Shown here one piece after another: positions 26,114 through 35,086 of a stretch of DNA of 64,000 nucleotides. The stretch lies in the NCBI GenBank assembly GCA_041281825.1, contig CP166298.1:62001-126000 (forward strand), given 5' to 3'. The notes under the pieces were generated by a model that saw only the letters and a list, made by a program, of their open reading frames with translations, had not been told where the DNA came from and did no database searches. Each line of letters opens with the position of its first letter. Positions within the stretch are counted from its first letter, which is position 1. The translations under genes were made by a program, and so were the position numbers. The stretch is from Paenibacillus_D tarimensis_A (GTDB lineage Bacteria > Bacillota > Bacilli > Paenibacillales > Paenibacillaceae).

Positions 26114-27163
26114 TCAAGCATTCAAGACTGGGAAATGTTCCACCACGACTTTGCCGATAGATGAACCCGATTCAACAATAGCATGAGCGCGGCGCATCGT
26201 CATTGCATTAATTGGCTCCAAACGTTTGGTAAGTGTCGTCTGTAAGATGCCGGCGTCAACCATCTCAGCCACTCGATTCAGCAATTTGTGCTGTTCGATC
26301 TGGTCCTCTGTCTGGAAGATCGGCCGGGTGAACATCATCTCCCAGACGAACGTCGCGCTCTTGAACTTCAACTGAGTTAAATCCACCGGGCCTGAGGCAT
26401 CCACAATTCCGCAGATTTTGCCTTGTGGAGCAATTGTCTCTACCATCTGGTTCCAATAAACATCCGTGCTGTTTAAGTTGAATATATAATGAACATGTTC
26501 ATGTTCCATCGATTGCAGCTGCGGCAACAATGGCTGTCGATGATTGATCGTATGATCGGCTCCCATCCTGAGTATCCACTCGGACGACTCCGGACGAGAC
26601 GCAGTTCCGATTACAGTCAGTCCTGCCCATTTTGCAAGCTGAATGGCAATGGAACCAACCCCTCCGGCCGCTCCGATGATGAGCAGCGATTTGCCGCGAT
26701 TTCGTTCCGTGTCAGTTGGGATGCCCATACGATCGAATAAAGCCTCCCACGCGGTGATTGTCGTTAACGGAAGCGCCGCAGCTTCAGCATAACCGAGCGA
26801 AGCCGGTTTCTTGCCGACAATTCGTTCATCCACCAGATGAAATTCGCTATTTCCTCCATCCCTTATATAACTGCCCGCATAATATACTTCGTCACCAGGT
26901 TTGAAGATCTTGCAGTCTGGTCCCGTCTGCTCGACAACGCCGGCCACGTCCCATCCAACGATCTTCGGTTTATCTTCGACGATATCTTTCGGGGCTCGGA
27001 CGATGACGTCTACCGGATTGACCGATACAGCCTTTACCCGGACAAGAAGATCGCTCCCGACAGCAACCGGCTTATTCAGCGTGATGTCTAATAAACTCTC
27101 GGGATGCTCAATCGGAAAATAGTTATAGAAACCAACGGCTTTCATTGTTTTATTCGGCATCAT
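26114..27163 (-). CDS. Zinc-type alcohol dehydrogenase-like / quinone oxidoreductase (MDR superfamily)
   Basis: This 349-aa protein is a paralogue of the enzyme at 6818-7849, sharing VKAVSVNP, VDERIVGKKP, LPLTTITAWEA and the NADP motif LLIIGAAGGVGSIAIQLAK. No zinc-binding cysteines are visible, so it is probably an NADPH-dependent quinone or enone reductase. AAGGAG lies 7 nt before ATG 27163. It is divergent from an HxlR regulator with a palindrome between them, the classic arrangement for HxlR-controlled, electrophile-inducible reductases. The inducer is inference. Confidence 0.87.
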   Translation of the reverse strand: MMPNKTMKAVGFYNYFPIEHPESLLDITLNKPVAVGSDLLVRVKAVSVNPVDVIVRAPKDIVEDKPKIVGWDVAGVVEQTGPDCKIFKPGDEVYYAGSYIRDGGNSEFHLVDERIVGKKPASLGYAEAAALPLTTITAWEALFDRMGIPTDTERNRGKSLLIIGAAGGVGSIAIQLAKWAGLTVIGTASRPESSEWILRMGADHTINHRQPLLPQLQSMEHEHVHYIFNLNSTDVYWNQMVETIAPQGKICGIVDASGPVDLTQLKFKSATFVWEMMFTRPIFQTEDQIEQHKLLNRVAEMVDAGILQTTLTKRLEPINAMTMRRAHAIVESGSSIGKVVVEHFPVLNA

Positions 27164-27266
27164 TCTTGTTCTCCTTTTGTTTAGCTCCCCATTCGACCGG
27201 TCAGGTTGGGTTTACATGTCCTATCATAATCGTTATAGTTTCGTTAGAGAAGTACGCACTTTTTTG

Positions 27267-27289
27267 TATACTACTAACCGGATGGTTAG
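27267..27289 (+). promoter_or_regulatory. HxlR promoter and candidate operator
   Basis: TATACT (27267-27272) is a -10-like box. The perfect palindrome CTAACCGGATGGTTAG (27274-27289) follows directly, where binding would block transcription of hxlR and possibly affect the divergent MDR gene. Confidence 0.55.
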
Positions 27290-27299
27290 GAAGGGGACC

Positions 27300-27653
27300 A
27301 TGCTGAGTATGTACAGAATCAATCAAAGACAGTTTCAATGTCCCATTGAATTGTCAATTCACACGATCTCCGGCAAGTGGAAAATGACCATTATCTGCCG
27401 TCTTTTGGAAGGAAAAAAGAGATACGGAGAGATCAAGAAAGAAATTAGGGGCATTCAACATAAAGTGCTTGCGGAACAGCTTAGAGAGCTTGAGGAAGCG
27501 GGTATTTTGCTGCGACAGGAGTATCCCTCGATTCCCCCGAAGGTCGAGTACGAATTGACCGATATGGGGAAAGGGTTGAAGCCGCTTATGGATTTTCTGG
27601 AGCAGTGGGGTCGTCAATATGAAGAGGGGACGGAACAGAAATCTTTACAATAA
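27300..27653 (+). CDS. HxlR family transcriptional regulator
   Basis: This 117-aa winged-helix protein shows the HxlR pattern: CPIELSIHTISGKWKMTIICRLL, GEIKKEIRGIQHKVLAEQLREL, EEAGILLRQEYPSIPPKVEYELTDMGKGL. The conserved Cys near residue 14 (QCPIE) is the redox or electrophile sensor in several family members (HypR, YodB, CatR type). ATG 27300 follows AGGAAGGGG. It probably represses the divergent MDR reductase gene and itself through the 16-bp palindrome just upstream. Confidence 0.9.
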   Translation: MLSMYRINQRQFQCPIELSIHTISGKWKMTIICRLLEGKKRYGEIKKEIRGIQHKVLAEQLRELEEAGILLRQEYPSIPPKVEYELTDMGKGLKPLMDFLEQWGRQYEEGTEQKSLQ

Positions 27654-27683
27654 TTCCCGCTGCATACTGTGGTTATCCTTATT

Positions 27684-27719
27684 GGTGATACGGATGACGG
27701 TATCACAAATAATATCGCC
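27684..27719. repeat. Dispersed nested palindrome, copy D (inner part only)
   Basis: Only the inner hairpin (GTGATACGG and CGGTATCACAAAT) and a partial outer right arm (ATATCGCC) remain, 30 bp after the HxlR gene. Confidence 0.55.
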
Positions 27720-27780
27720 TTATAATTGATATGGGGGAGCAAACAACACAAAAGGAGAAATTATTAAGCACCGCGGCGCA

Positions 27781-27838
27781 AAAATTTCGCCTAGTGAATA
27801 ATACGCTGAGCCGTATCATAAGTAGCGGCAAGTTTTTG
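27781..27838. repeat. Dispersed nested palindrome, copy E
   Basis: The left arm AAAATTTCGCC, inner ATACGCTGAGCCGTATCATAAGT and right arm GCGGCAAGTTTTT are present. It mixes the TTCGCC left arm of one subtype with the GGCAAG right arm of the other. Confidence 0.75.
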
Positions 27839-27983
27839 TTGGAGCCGCTTGAAGGCAAATGAAAAAGTTGAACTCTTTCGGAGACTTTCAACGTATATCT
27901 ATCGTCGGGCAAGTGAACAATTTCTACATATGTCTTTGTTGACTGCCTATACTTACCATGGTTACAGAGGGGAGAAATTCAAG

Positions 27984-28754
27984 TTGGAGTCATTGTGGTT
28001 GGAGTATGCGTGGGCTTTACTCATTCTTATCGGTTTGGAAGGATTGCTGTCGGCTGACAATGCGCTCGTGTTGGCGGTCATGGCGAAGCATTTACCGGAC
28101 GAACAGAAGAAACGAGCGATCAGCTATGGGATCATTATGGCCTTTGTCTTTCGTTTTGTTGCCCTTTTTGGGATATCCTTTATCGCGAATGTATGGCAGG
28201 TGCAGGCGATTGGTGCAGCCTATCTTCTCTACCTAGGGTTAAAGCACATCATCAAAGCGCGTTCCGGTAAGAATGAGAATATTCACAAAGATCTGAAGCA
28301 AGAAGCCGCAGGGAAAGGCTTTTGGCCGACGGTTGGAAAAATTGCGCTGGCAGACCTCGCCTTTGCGATTGATTCTATTCTAGCTGCGGTAGCGCTTGCG
28401 CTTGGACTGCCAGACTCGCCCCTTGGAGATTTCGGCGGTATGGACGGTGGACAATTTATTGTAGTGGTGCTTGGCGGAATCGCCGGCTTAGTCTTAATCA
28501 AATATGCAGCTACTTGGTTTGTAAAGCTGCTTGCCCAACGCCCAGCGCTTGAGACAACGGCTTACGCGATCGTTGCTTGGGTTGGGGTAAAACTTGCCGT
28601 CATTACGCTTGCCCATGAGAGTATTGGGGTTTTGGATCATCATTTTCCCCATAGCACGGGATGGACTTCCGTCTTCTATGTTGTATTGGTGGCGATCGCC
28701 CTTTTTGGGTGGTTTGCACCCAGCAACAAACCTTCTAAGGCAGGCAATGTCTAA
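27984..28754 (+). CDS. TerC family integral membrane protein
   Basis: This 256-aa protein has seven or eight membrane helices. Conserved TerC/Alx signatures are SADNALVLAVMAKHLP near the N-terminus and IALADLAFAIDSILAAVA in the middle, with the acidic residues thought to bind metal. Family members are linked to Mn2+ export and metal supply to secreted proteins. The start is TTG 27984, 9 nt after GGAG; upstream in-frame codons cross sequence next to palindrome E and lack a ribosome site. No neighbour suggests a partner. Confidence 0.88.
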   Translation: MESLWLEYAWALLILIGLEGLLSADNALVLAVMAKHLPDEQKKRAISYGIIMAFVFRFVALFGISFIANVWQVQAIGAAYLLYLGLKHIIKARSGKNENIHKDLKQEAAGKGFWPTVGKIALADLAFAIDSILAAVALALGLPDSPLGDFGGMDGGQFIVVVLGGIAGLVLIKYAATWFVKLLAQRPALETTAYAIVAWVGVKLAVITLAHESIGVLDHHFPHSTGWTSVFYVVLVAIALFGWFAPSNKPSKAGNV

Positions 28755-28809
28755 CGGAAAGATTCGTGCTGTTCTTTGAAAGAGCAATATGGCCCTATGC
28801 CTATAGCAT

Positions 28810-29261
28810 ATGCAGATCATAGCAGCTAAAATCAGGCTCAAATTAGTCAGCTTAGAAAGTGGTATACCGAATGAAACATTGGTTGAGCTTTCGAAATTGT
28901 TTAAGAATATGACAAAGCAGGACAAGAAGGAACGAGGAAAATATTATTCTGGGGTGCATGGCGCTTATTTGGCAAGTTGGCTTCATGCACTCAGTAATTT
29001 CAGAAATGTTTGTGCCCATTATGGACATACTTATAATAGGAATTTTCCTATTCCTCCAAAATTATTTGCTCGTGATCATAAGGTAATTCCAGATAACTAC
29101 AAGGTATATACGACAGTTTTTGTTGTTAAATATATGATTAACGACAAAACATATTGGAACAGCTGGGTTGAAAGACTAAGAAGCTTATAGATGAGTATAC
29201 TGAAGATGACAAAGTACTTATTGGATTTCCCACGGATTGGTATCTTTTATTGAAAGTGTAG
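28810..29261 (+). pseudogene. Abi-family (AbiD/F, Abi_2) phage-resistance protein, 3' remnant with frameshift
   Basis: The region encodes the C-terminal signature of Abi_2 abortive-infection proteins: ELSKLFKNMTKQDKKERGKYY, then ASWLHALSNFRNVCAHYGHTYNRNF (the RNxCAH core of this HEPN-like family). Roughly the first 60 percent is missing. The frame opens at ATG 28810 without a ribosome site. It stops at 29190, but a one-base shift near 29183 restores IDEYTEDDKVLIGFPTDWYLLL up to a stop at 29261. It is therefore both truncated and frameshifted and should be inactive. Confidence 0.75.
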
Positions 29262-29307
29262 AGCGCTTACCTTTTTAGGAACGCTCATATTCTGTTTCAT
29301 ATTTAAT

Positions 29308-29363
29308 AAAAATTCGCCGTTACAGTGATACGCTGAACCGTATCACATGTAAGGGTAATTATT
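29308..29363. repeat. Dispersed nested palindrome, copy F
   Basis: AAAAATTCGCCGTTACAG, inner TGATACGCTGAACCGTATCA, then CATGTAAGGGTAATTATT with a decayed right arm. It lies between the Abi remnant and the thioredoxin gene. Confidence 0.7.
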
Positions 29364-29379
29364 GATGAAAGCGCACAAA

Positions 29380-29425
29380 CGCTCACATCATTGACGGGAC
29401 TTGTAACCGGCAATGTACATGAGCG
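29380..29425. terminator. Imperfect hairpin downstream of the thioredoxin-like gene
   Basis: CGCTCACATCATTG (29380-29393) pairs imperfectly with CAATGTACATGAGCG (29411-29425). It lies 32 bp beyond the stop of the minus-strand gene and may terminate it. Confidence 0.4.
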
Positions 29426-29456
29426 CTAACAGTAATATTAATACCTTCAGTTGGGC

Positions 29457-29723
29457 CTACTTTTTAAATATATGAGAAAACAAGCTCATGAGTTTCCCCT
29501 TTACTAGTTTTTCCGAGGGAATTAGTTTGCCGTCAATTATGACGGCTGGCATCGATGTAATGCCATACTCACTAATTTTTGAATGCATATCCGTGCTTGT
29601 TCCCGTAATTTTAGCGTCATGAACGAGAATTGAACACCTCGGACAAGCATATTTCTTCACTAGTTCGACAATATCATCTCCGTATAAGCTGCTGTCTGTA
29701 AAAATTTCAATGTTTTTACCCAT
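29457..29723 (-). CDS. Thioredoxin-like small redox protein
   Basis: This protein of about 88 aa has a thioredoxin/glutaredoxin fold: IEIFTDSSL, the active-site motif ACPRC (CxxC), and the cis-Pro segment TSMPAVIIDGKLI. It probably forms or reduces disulfides, or handles metal thiolates. It follows a MerR-family regulator by 8 bp and is presumably under its control. Start choice is uncertain: ATG 29723 with AAAGGAG 13-14 nt upstream is preferred; ATG 29765 would overlap the regulator gene by 34 bp. Confidence 0.75.
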   Translation of the reverse strand: MGKNIEIFTDSSLYGDDIVELVKKYACPRCSILVHDAKITGTSTDMHSKISEYGITSMPAVIIDGKLIPSEKLVKGKLMSLFSHIFKK

Positions 29724-29731
29724 GGCCTGTT

Positions 29732-30142
29732 TCAGCTCTCCTTTATTTTTTTTAGAATGGGACATTCCTGTTTCGGTAGTGGAAGCATATGAACCGGTAT
29801 TATACTCACTTGCTCCAATAGCGATTTAAAGCTTTCTAATTGATTGATTCTTTCTTCGAGCTCTTCCGCTTTTCTTCTGGCAAATGCGTACATTTCCTTC
29901 GAGGGGAAGTAGTCCTCTTGGTTGACTATAGCTAACAGGTGTTTGATCTCGTTAAGGGTAAACCCGATTTCTTGAGCCTTCTTAATAAAATTCACATCGT
30001 TAACAGCAGCTTCAGAAAACATTCGATATCCGGATTCATTTCTGTCTGGTTTCGTTAGCAATTCCCGTCTCTCGTAATACTTCACTGTCTCTACATTCAC
30101 ATGACATGCTCTGGCAACCTGGCTTATAGTTAGCCCTTTCAT
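29732..30142 (-). CDS. MerR family transcriptional regulator
   Basis: This 136-aa protein is close to classical MerR in size. The N-terminus has ISQVARACHVNVETVKYYERRELL and RNESGYRMFSEAAVNDVNFIKKAQEIGFTLNEIKHLL, the MerR winged helix. Its C-terminus ends PKQECPILKKI, like the metal-site tail of mercury MerR proteins, but the other ligand Cys residues are not evident, so mercury sensing is doubtful. ATG 30142 has AGGAGGCGG upstream. It may control the thioredoxin-like gene behind it. Confidence 0.87.
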   Translation of the reverse strand: MKGLTISQVARACHVNVETVKYYERRELLTKPDRNESGYRMFSEAAVNDVNFIKKAQEIGFTLNEIKHLLAIVNQEDYFPSKEMYAFARRKAEELEERINQLESFKSLLEQVSIIPVHMLPLPKQECPILKKIKES

Positions 30143-30197
30143 AACATCCGCCTCCTGTTTAGTTATCATACACCCGTTACTATGGTACCGGGTCAAC

Positions 30198-30253
30198 AAA
30201 AACTTGCCGCTACAGATAGTGCGGTGAACTTTACCATAAATAACGGCAAGTTT
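30198..30253. repeat. Dispersed nested palindrome, copy G (covarying arms)
   Basis: The outer arms AAAACTTGCCGCTA and TAACGGCAAGTTT pair as CTTGCC/GGCAAG, where copy A has TTCGCC/GGCGAA. The inner hairpin is degenerate. It lies between the merR and argC genes. Confidence 0.75.
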
Positions 30254-30285
30254 AATTATACCAGTTACCCCAAACACAAAATTAG

Positions 30286-30316
30286 AATTGTATATAATTA
30301 CGATTATACGTATAAT
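30286..30316. promoter_or_regulatory. Candidate ArgR-type operator before argC
   Basis: The palindrome ATTATACGTATAAT (30303-30316) and the adjoining GTATATAATTA (30292-30302) form an AT-rich tandem site like arginine boxes. It lies 30 bp before the argC start. Confidence 0.35.
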
Positions 30317-30345
30317 TATTCATTATGTGTACGGAGGTATATGGT

Positions 30346-31314
30346 ATGAAAGTATTTGTAGACGGCCAGTACGGGACGACGGGACTAAAAATACATGAAA
30401 GACTTAACCAACGAAACGATGTGGAACTTCTATCGATCTCGGAGGAGCATAAGAAGGATCCCGAGATCCGAATAAAGTTAATGAATGAAGCAGATATTGT
30501 ATTCTTGTGTCTACCGGACCAGGCTGCTCGAGAGGCCCTAACACTCATTATGAATCCTGATACCCGGGTTATTGATAGCAGTACGGCTTTTCGTACCAAT
30601 GATGCGTGGACCTATGGCTTGCCAGAATTATCGGCTTTACAAAGGGGCGAGATAGCGAGCGCTGCCCGTGTGTCAGTGCCAGGCTGCCACGCGACTGCAT
30701 TTGTGCTTGCGATTAATCCGCTTGTCCAAAGGGGAATCCTTCCACGAGGTTATCCCGTTTGCTGCCACTCGTTAACGGGTTATAGCGGCGGGGGCAACGC
30801 ATTAATTGAACAATACGAGACAATCAGTAATCGTGATGCAAACGACAGCCTGAGGCACCCGCAGCACTATAATTTAAACATGGATCATAAGCATTTACCT
30901 GAAATGAAGAAATTTACGGATCTTGAGTTCCAGCCTGTCTTTCTTCCGACTGTTTGCAATTATTATAATGGTATGGTTGTGGCGGTTCCTTTGGTTACTC
31001 GTCTGCTTATTAATCAACCCAGCCTTCAGGAAATTCATGCTGCCCTCACAGATTATTATCAAGGAGAAAGGTTCGTAAGAGTCATCCCGCTTGATGATAC
31101 GAAGGGAATTTCCCAATATGCTCTTGATCCGACACTATGCAACGGAACCAATTATTCTGAGATTTTTGTCCTAGGGAATGACGATCAAGTTCTTGTCGCA
31201 TGCAGACTGGACAACCTCGGGAAGGGTTCATCGGGAGCCGCAATTCAATGTATGAACATCATGTTGGGACTTGATGAGGGATTGGGGCTAATCGGAGAAC
31301 CATATCATAAATAA
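30346..31314 (+). CDS. argC: N-acetyl-gamma-glutamyl-phosphate reductase, type 2
   Basis: This 322-aa enzyme of arginine biosynthesis has the N-terminal FVDGQYGTTGLKI (NADP-binding), IDSSTAFRT and the catalytic Cys in SVPGCHATA. The His-containing C-terminal half has HYNLNMDHKHLPEM. The length and GTTGL motif mark the type 2 (short) ArgC form, not the usual 345-aa type of B. subtilis. It stands alone, without argJ, argB or argD beside it. ATG 30346 lies 8 nt after CGGAGG. Confidence 0.9.
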   Translation: MKVFVDGQYGTTGLKIHERLNQRNDVELLSISEEHKKDPEIRIKLMNEADIVFLCLPDQAAREALTLIMNPDTRVIDSSTAFRTNDAWTYGLPELSALQRGEIASAARVSVPGCHATAFVLAINPLVQRGILPRGYPVCCHSLTGYSGGGNALIEQYETISNRDANDSLRHPQHYNLNMDHKHLPEMKKFTDLEFQPVFLPTVCNYYNGMVVAVPLVTRLLINQPSLQEIHAALTDYYQGERFVRVIPLDDTKGISQYALDPTLCNGTNYSEIFVLGNDDQVLVACRLDNLGKGSSGAAIQCMNIMLGLDEGLGLIGEPYHK

Positions 31315-31326
31315 ATGTGACAAACT

Positions 31327-31534
31327 TCATTTACCAAAGGACGGTTTCTTTTTCGCTTCTTCAAGAATAAAGAAAGGGGAGGTCCCTCAGGTTTTTGAAA
31401 TTCTAAGCCAGAATTTATAAGCTTCACACTTATTTCTGCTTAGAATTCACCGCGAAACGAAGCTTAGCCGCCAAAGGACGGCGAAGTCGTTACGCTTGAA
31501 CCTTTTGGAACAGCCCCTTGTCACGCCCGATCCA
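31327..31534. repeat. Hairpin-rich intergenic element, MITE-like
   Basis: 31327-31378 resembles the ara terminator region (19173-19220). From 31374 to about 31520 the ends AAGGGGAGGTCCC and the reverse complement of GGAACAGCCCCTT are imperfect inverted repeats. Inside, AATTCTAAGC (31399-31408) and GCTTAGAATT (about 31438-31447) form a strong stem with one bulge, and CCGCCAAAGGACGGCG forms a small hairpin. The stem may also terminate argC and the lyase gene. Confidence 0.45.
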
Positions 31535-34500
31535 TTATTTCGAAGCCAAACGGTTCCAGACCTCTACTAACTGTTGAGCATCAGCATTCAAGTCGGCTTT
31601 CACCTGATCTTCGGCCTGACCGTTAAAACTTTCTTGATTCAGGTGTTTTATAAAATCTTGCATATGCTTGGCCGCCTGCTCCGGTCTTCCTATATCTAAT
31701 TGATGCTGTACCTGATCCAGTTTATTTGATAACATCGCTTGCAACGGACCGCTCAACTCAAGATGTACAGTTTGCCTCATCGCGTGAACATTGGGCGTGT
31801 AATCGATACTTTCCTCATCTAAAGCACCGGCCAGCAATGTATCACTTATATCTTCACCCAGGTAGAAACCGATATGAGGCGGCTGGTTGTAGGTTGCATT
31901 TTGCCACGCAATCGCCATTCGATAGACCGGATCGTGCATGAACGTATAAAGTCTATACGGAGTTGGAATGGTTGTGCTGAATATTCTGAGCTCTGCATCG
32001 TCAGGCGTGCGGTAAATCACTTCTTCGCGCCAGTCACCCAAAATATCCGCTTGCAAAGTCGGGTTGGCTTTCGTTCCATTGTTGCTTACAACGCCTTCAA
32101 AATTTCTCATCACGTTCGCTGCACCGGTTGTTTCGTTATATTTCGTAATCGAGGTGCCATCCAGTAATTCGTGCAATACATCTCCGTCCCAATAAATAAC
32201 AAAGTTAACCGGAAGGCCGATGTCTCTAAAGCTGTCCGCTACGACGCTTCCTTGTACATTATATACGCCGCCGCCCGTTTCAACGGTTAGCCCGCCTGCT
32301 CCCCAGAATTCATAACCGGGTGAAGACGTAATGTTGGCGGCTACTCCCCGACCTGCATCCTTGTAAGCATAGAACGCTTGCAGCGTTTCCCCTGTTGCAC
32401 CGTCATGGTACTCCAAAGAGGCCACGGTGTTTTCTTCGTGCACACCAAAAACATGGAGTCCTTCCCGATCAGGGTCAAACGCGCCGACATGAAGAGCATC
32501 GCCATGAGAGCCTTGCACACGTCCCATTCCGCCATCCATGGCGTAGAGAATGGTTCCATCATGGTCAAGAGTCAGTGAGCCGGCTATGATTTCATCAAAC
32601 CCGTCATTGTCGACGTCGCCAACGGCCAGGTTATGGTTGCCCAAACCGCCGCCTCGGCCTGCTTCATCCGAATCGAACGTCCATATCTCCCGCAGCTCGC
32701 CGTCCACTAAGCTATATGCCGCGAAGGTTGTTCTGGCGTAATATCCTCTGCCATAGATGGCGCTAGGCGTAACCCCGTCCAAGTAAGCCATTGCGGCAAG
32801 GAATCGGTCCGAACGGTTATAAAAGTCATCTCCCCATGAGATGCCGCCATCTCCCTTTTCTTTTTCAACCGGAAATGCATAGTCAATCGTATCGATGACT
32901 TCTCCCGTTTCCCCGTCGAATACGGATATATATTCAGGCCCATCGACCACATGACCGCCGTCATTGACCCAATCGGCTTCCGGATCGCCGATCACGCTAA
33001 GTATTTTACTGCTATCGTAAACGCCGTCGGTTGCACCGTATACGGTCGTACCGTCCGCTGATTTAATAAGGAATTCGGATTTGCCGTTCCCGTCCATATC
33101 GCCTACGACAAATTGGTGATACTGAGGGCCGGATGTCAGGTTCGGTCCCATATTGATACGCCACAGAAGGGTGCCGTCCAATTTATAGGCATCAAATATG
33201 GTCGGACCTGTGATCACATCTTCCAACGCCATCATAGCGTTCGACGGAAGCCAAGCGACAATCACTTCATACTCGCCGTCCCCGTCCAAATCCCCTACAC
33301 TCGCATCATTTGAATTATAAGTGTAGTCGCCGGTAGCCGTTGTCCCGCCCTCGGGTTTTTGTAACGGAATGGATAAATAATCTTTGGCCGCTGCTGTTAC
33401 TTCGTTGTTTTCCGAAGCAATTCCTCGAACAAGGGTCTCCACCGTATAGGTGTTGCCGGGAACCCCTTCCGAATCCGTAAAGTTCGTAACCGACAACGGC
33501 TCGGTGTTTAATTTTTCTCCGTCACGATAAATATTAAATTTCACATCTTGAGCATATTCGTCCGCAAGCAAACGCCAGCTAATGAATATGCCATCATCGG
33601 ACTTGAGGGCGATTACGCCTCGATCCAACCATTCTGCTTGTTGCGGCAAATCAACCGGTTTCAAACGATTATACACATAAAGCGTCGCGTCTCTGTTAAA
33701 GACGTTATCCACGCCTTCTGCTTCGCCGAGCGTCCCCCTGAACTCGTAAACCCCTGATTGATCCGGGCTCCATTTGGTTCCGACCTCAACCCACTCGCTT
33801 ACAGGCACATCGACTTTGCTGCCGTCCGCCAGCGTTACGGTTAGCGCTGCAGGCAAACCAATGGAATCAATGTTTGCCGTTGTTTCACCTGCATAAACTC
33901 TGTGATACGGCAGTGGATCCACTTTCACCAGCGTATGATCGGAAACCGGCACATGATAAATTCCAAAGTTGTCAAGGTACGTCGTCCATGTCAGGTTATT
34001 GCCGGATGTACGCACACCCACCAGCTTAATGGTGCTGAAAGAACCGTCGAAAGACACGCCTTCTAATGAAGAAGCATATTCTTCTGTTGTATCGCTTTGA
34101 TCTGTAAGACTTAATTTTACTTCATTGTGGATCAGGTCAAAACGAACCTTTACATGATACCATGCTTCAGGATCGCTAAAGCTTGTGGCCACAGGCGCCT
34201 GATTGCCTGCATAATAGGTCAGATTCGCGTTATTCGTATTGTTCAATGTAAAAATCGTTTGCCCTGCGCTATCATAGAACTTCAATTCGCCGCCGTTTTC
34301 GTATTGGCGGGTTCCTTTATCATTTACGTCGCCAGGATACCAGTCCAGTTCAAACAGAACTTCCGCTCCTTTTACAGGTGAAGCGAACTCTTTTGTTGCA
34401 ACACGTCCCCCCGACTGGTCAACGATACTGTATTGCAGCTTGGGAGTCGTGTTTCCTCCAACATCCTCCGTATGAATGGCAAGTGTAGAGGCAAATGGGG

Positions 34501-34684
34501 TGAATCCCCAGTACTCAGGGACGACTTCTCCATCATCGCCAAAATCGCTGTAATCCACCGTTTCATAGCCTTCAGCATCAACGGCGCTTGCCTCTTGACT
34601 AAATGCGGATGACATACTTGATAACAACAGGATCCATGCGAGAAGAACGGTTAAAGAGTTCTTTGCATTTTTGCGAATTGGCAC
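31535..34684 (-). CDS. Secreted rhamnogalacturonan lyase, polysaccharide lyase family 11
   Basis: This protein of about 1049 aa starts at GTG 34684, 10 nt after AAAGGGAG. A signal peptide follows: basic IRKNAKN, a hydrophobic core and a likely cut after QEASA. Residues 30-240 form a lectin-like beta-sandwich (LDWYPG, WYHVKVRFDL, TIKLVGVRTSG), then a linker with RVYAGE. The PL11 lyase eight-bladed propeller begins at PVDLPQQAEWLDRGVIALKSDDGIFISWRLL and runs through repeated DLDGDGEYEV, DMDGNGKSEF and DVDNDGFDEI calcium-binding turns to ILGDWREEVIYR. A short helical tail of about 70 aa closes the protein. It cleaves the rhamnogalacturonan backbone of pectin outside the cell, complementing the arabinose genes. 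Confidence 0.93.
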   Translation of the reverse strand: MPIRKNAKNSLTVLLAWILLLSSMSSAFSQEASAVDAEGYETVDYSDFGDDGEVVPEYWGFTPFASTLAIHTEDVGGNTTPKLQYSIVDQSGGRVATKEFASPVKGAEVLFELDWYPGDVNDKGTRQYENGGELKFYDSAGQTIFTLNNTNNANLTYYAGNQAPVATSFSDPEAWYHVKVRFDLIHNEVKLSLTDQSDTTEEYASSLEGVSFDGSFSTIKLVGVRTSGNNLTWTTYLDNFGIYHVPVSDHTLVKVDPLPYHRVYAGETTANIDSIGLPAALTVTLADGSKVDVPVSEWVEVGTKWSPDQSGVYEFRGTLGEAEGVDNVFNRDATLYVYNRLKPVDLPQQAEWLDRGVIALKSDDGIFISWRLLADEYAQDVKFNIYRDGEKLNTEPLSVTNFTDSEGVPGNTYTVETLVRGIASENNEVTAAAKDYLSIPLQKPEGGTTATGDYTYNSNDASVGDLDGDGEYEVIVAWLPSNAMMALEDVITGPTIFDAYKLDGTLLWRINMGPNLTSGPQYHQFVVGDMDGNGKSEFLIKSADGTTVYGATDGVYDSSKILSVIGDPEADWVNDGGHVVDGPEYISVFDGETGEVIDTIDYAFPVEKEKGDGGISWGDDFYNRSDRFLAAMAYLDGVTPSAIYGRGYYARTTFAAYSLVDGELREIWTFDSDEAGRGGGLGNHNLAVGDVDNDGFDEIIAGSLTLDHDGTILYAMDGGMGRVQGSHGDALHVGAFDPDREGLHVFGVHEENTVASLEYHDGATGETLQAFYAYKDAGRGVAANITSSPGYEFWGAGGLTVETGGGVYNVQGSVVADSFRDIGLPVNFVIYWDGDVLHELLDGTSITKYNETTGAANVMRNFEGVVSNNGTKANPTLQADILGDWREEVIYRTPDDAELRIFSTTIPTPYRLYTFMHDPVYRMAIAWQNATYNQPPHIGFYLGEDISDTLLAGALDEESIDYTPNVHAMRQTVHLELSGPLQAMLSNKLDQVQHQLDIGRPEQAAKHMQDFIKHLNQESFNGQAEDQVKADLNADAQQLVEVWNRLASK

Positions 34685-35086
34685 TTTACTAACACTCCCT
34701 TTATTGTTTAATGAATGTCGTTTTCGTGCTGTGAATATCCCGTTGGGAAAAAATTTTGGCTTCATTTTCATCGATGGAATTCTCCAGACGTCAGGCGCCG
34801 AAGATCATCTATCCCCCCCCCTCTTGCGAAACTCATATCAATGATGGCAACATTCAAAATTCCCTCTTCTGCTTCTCTCATGTTCGGTTGGATGTTTACA
34901 AGCTTCACTTATAAACGTAGCATCTAACGGAATAGACTGTCTATTGCACATTATTGAACCCGTCTCTTGCTTTGTTTTTAAGGGAATAGTACATTTTTGC
35001 CGCTGTCCACATTTTTGTGATATTTTCAAGTAAAATCGCAGACGGCTGATTACCGGAGCCTATTCCGATTTCAGGTGCTTGAATAG
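34685..35086. other. Intergenic region upstream of the lyase gene
   Basis: This stretch of about 400 bp contains a CCCCCCCC run at 34812-34819 and no credible gene. No promoter could be assigned with confidence. Confidence 0.3.

Noticed and set aside
27685..27983. Possible yybP-ykoY manganese riboswitch before the terC gene
   Set aside because: TerC genes often have one, but the conserved riboswitch core could not be aligned here; the region is mostly palindrome copies D and E.
30254..30345. T-box leader before argC
   Set aside because: No specifier loop or conserved T-box sequence is present in the short leader; only an AT-rich operator-like palindrome was seen.
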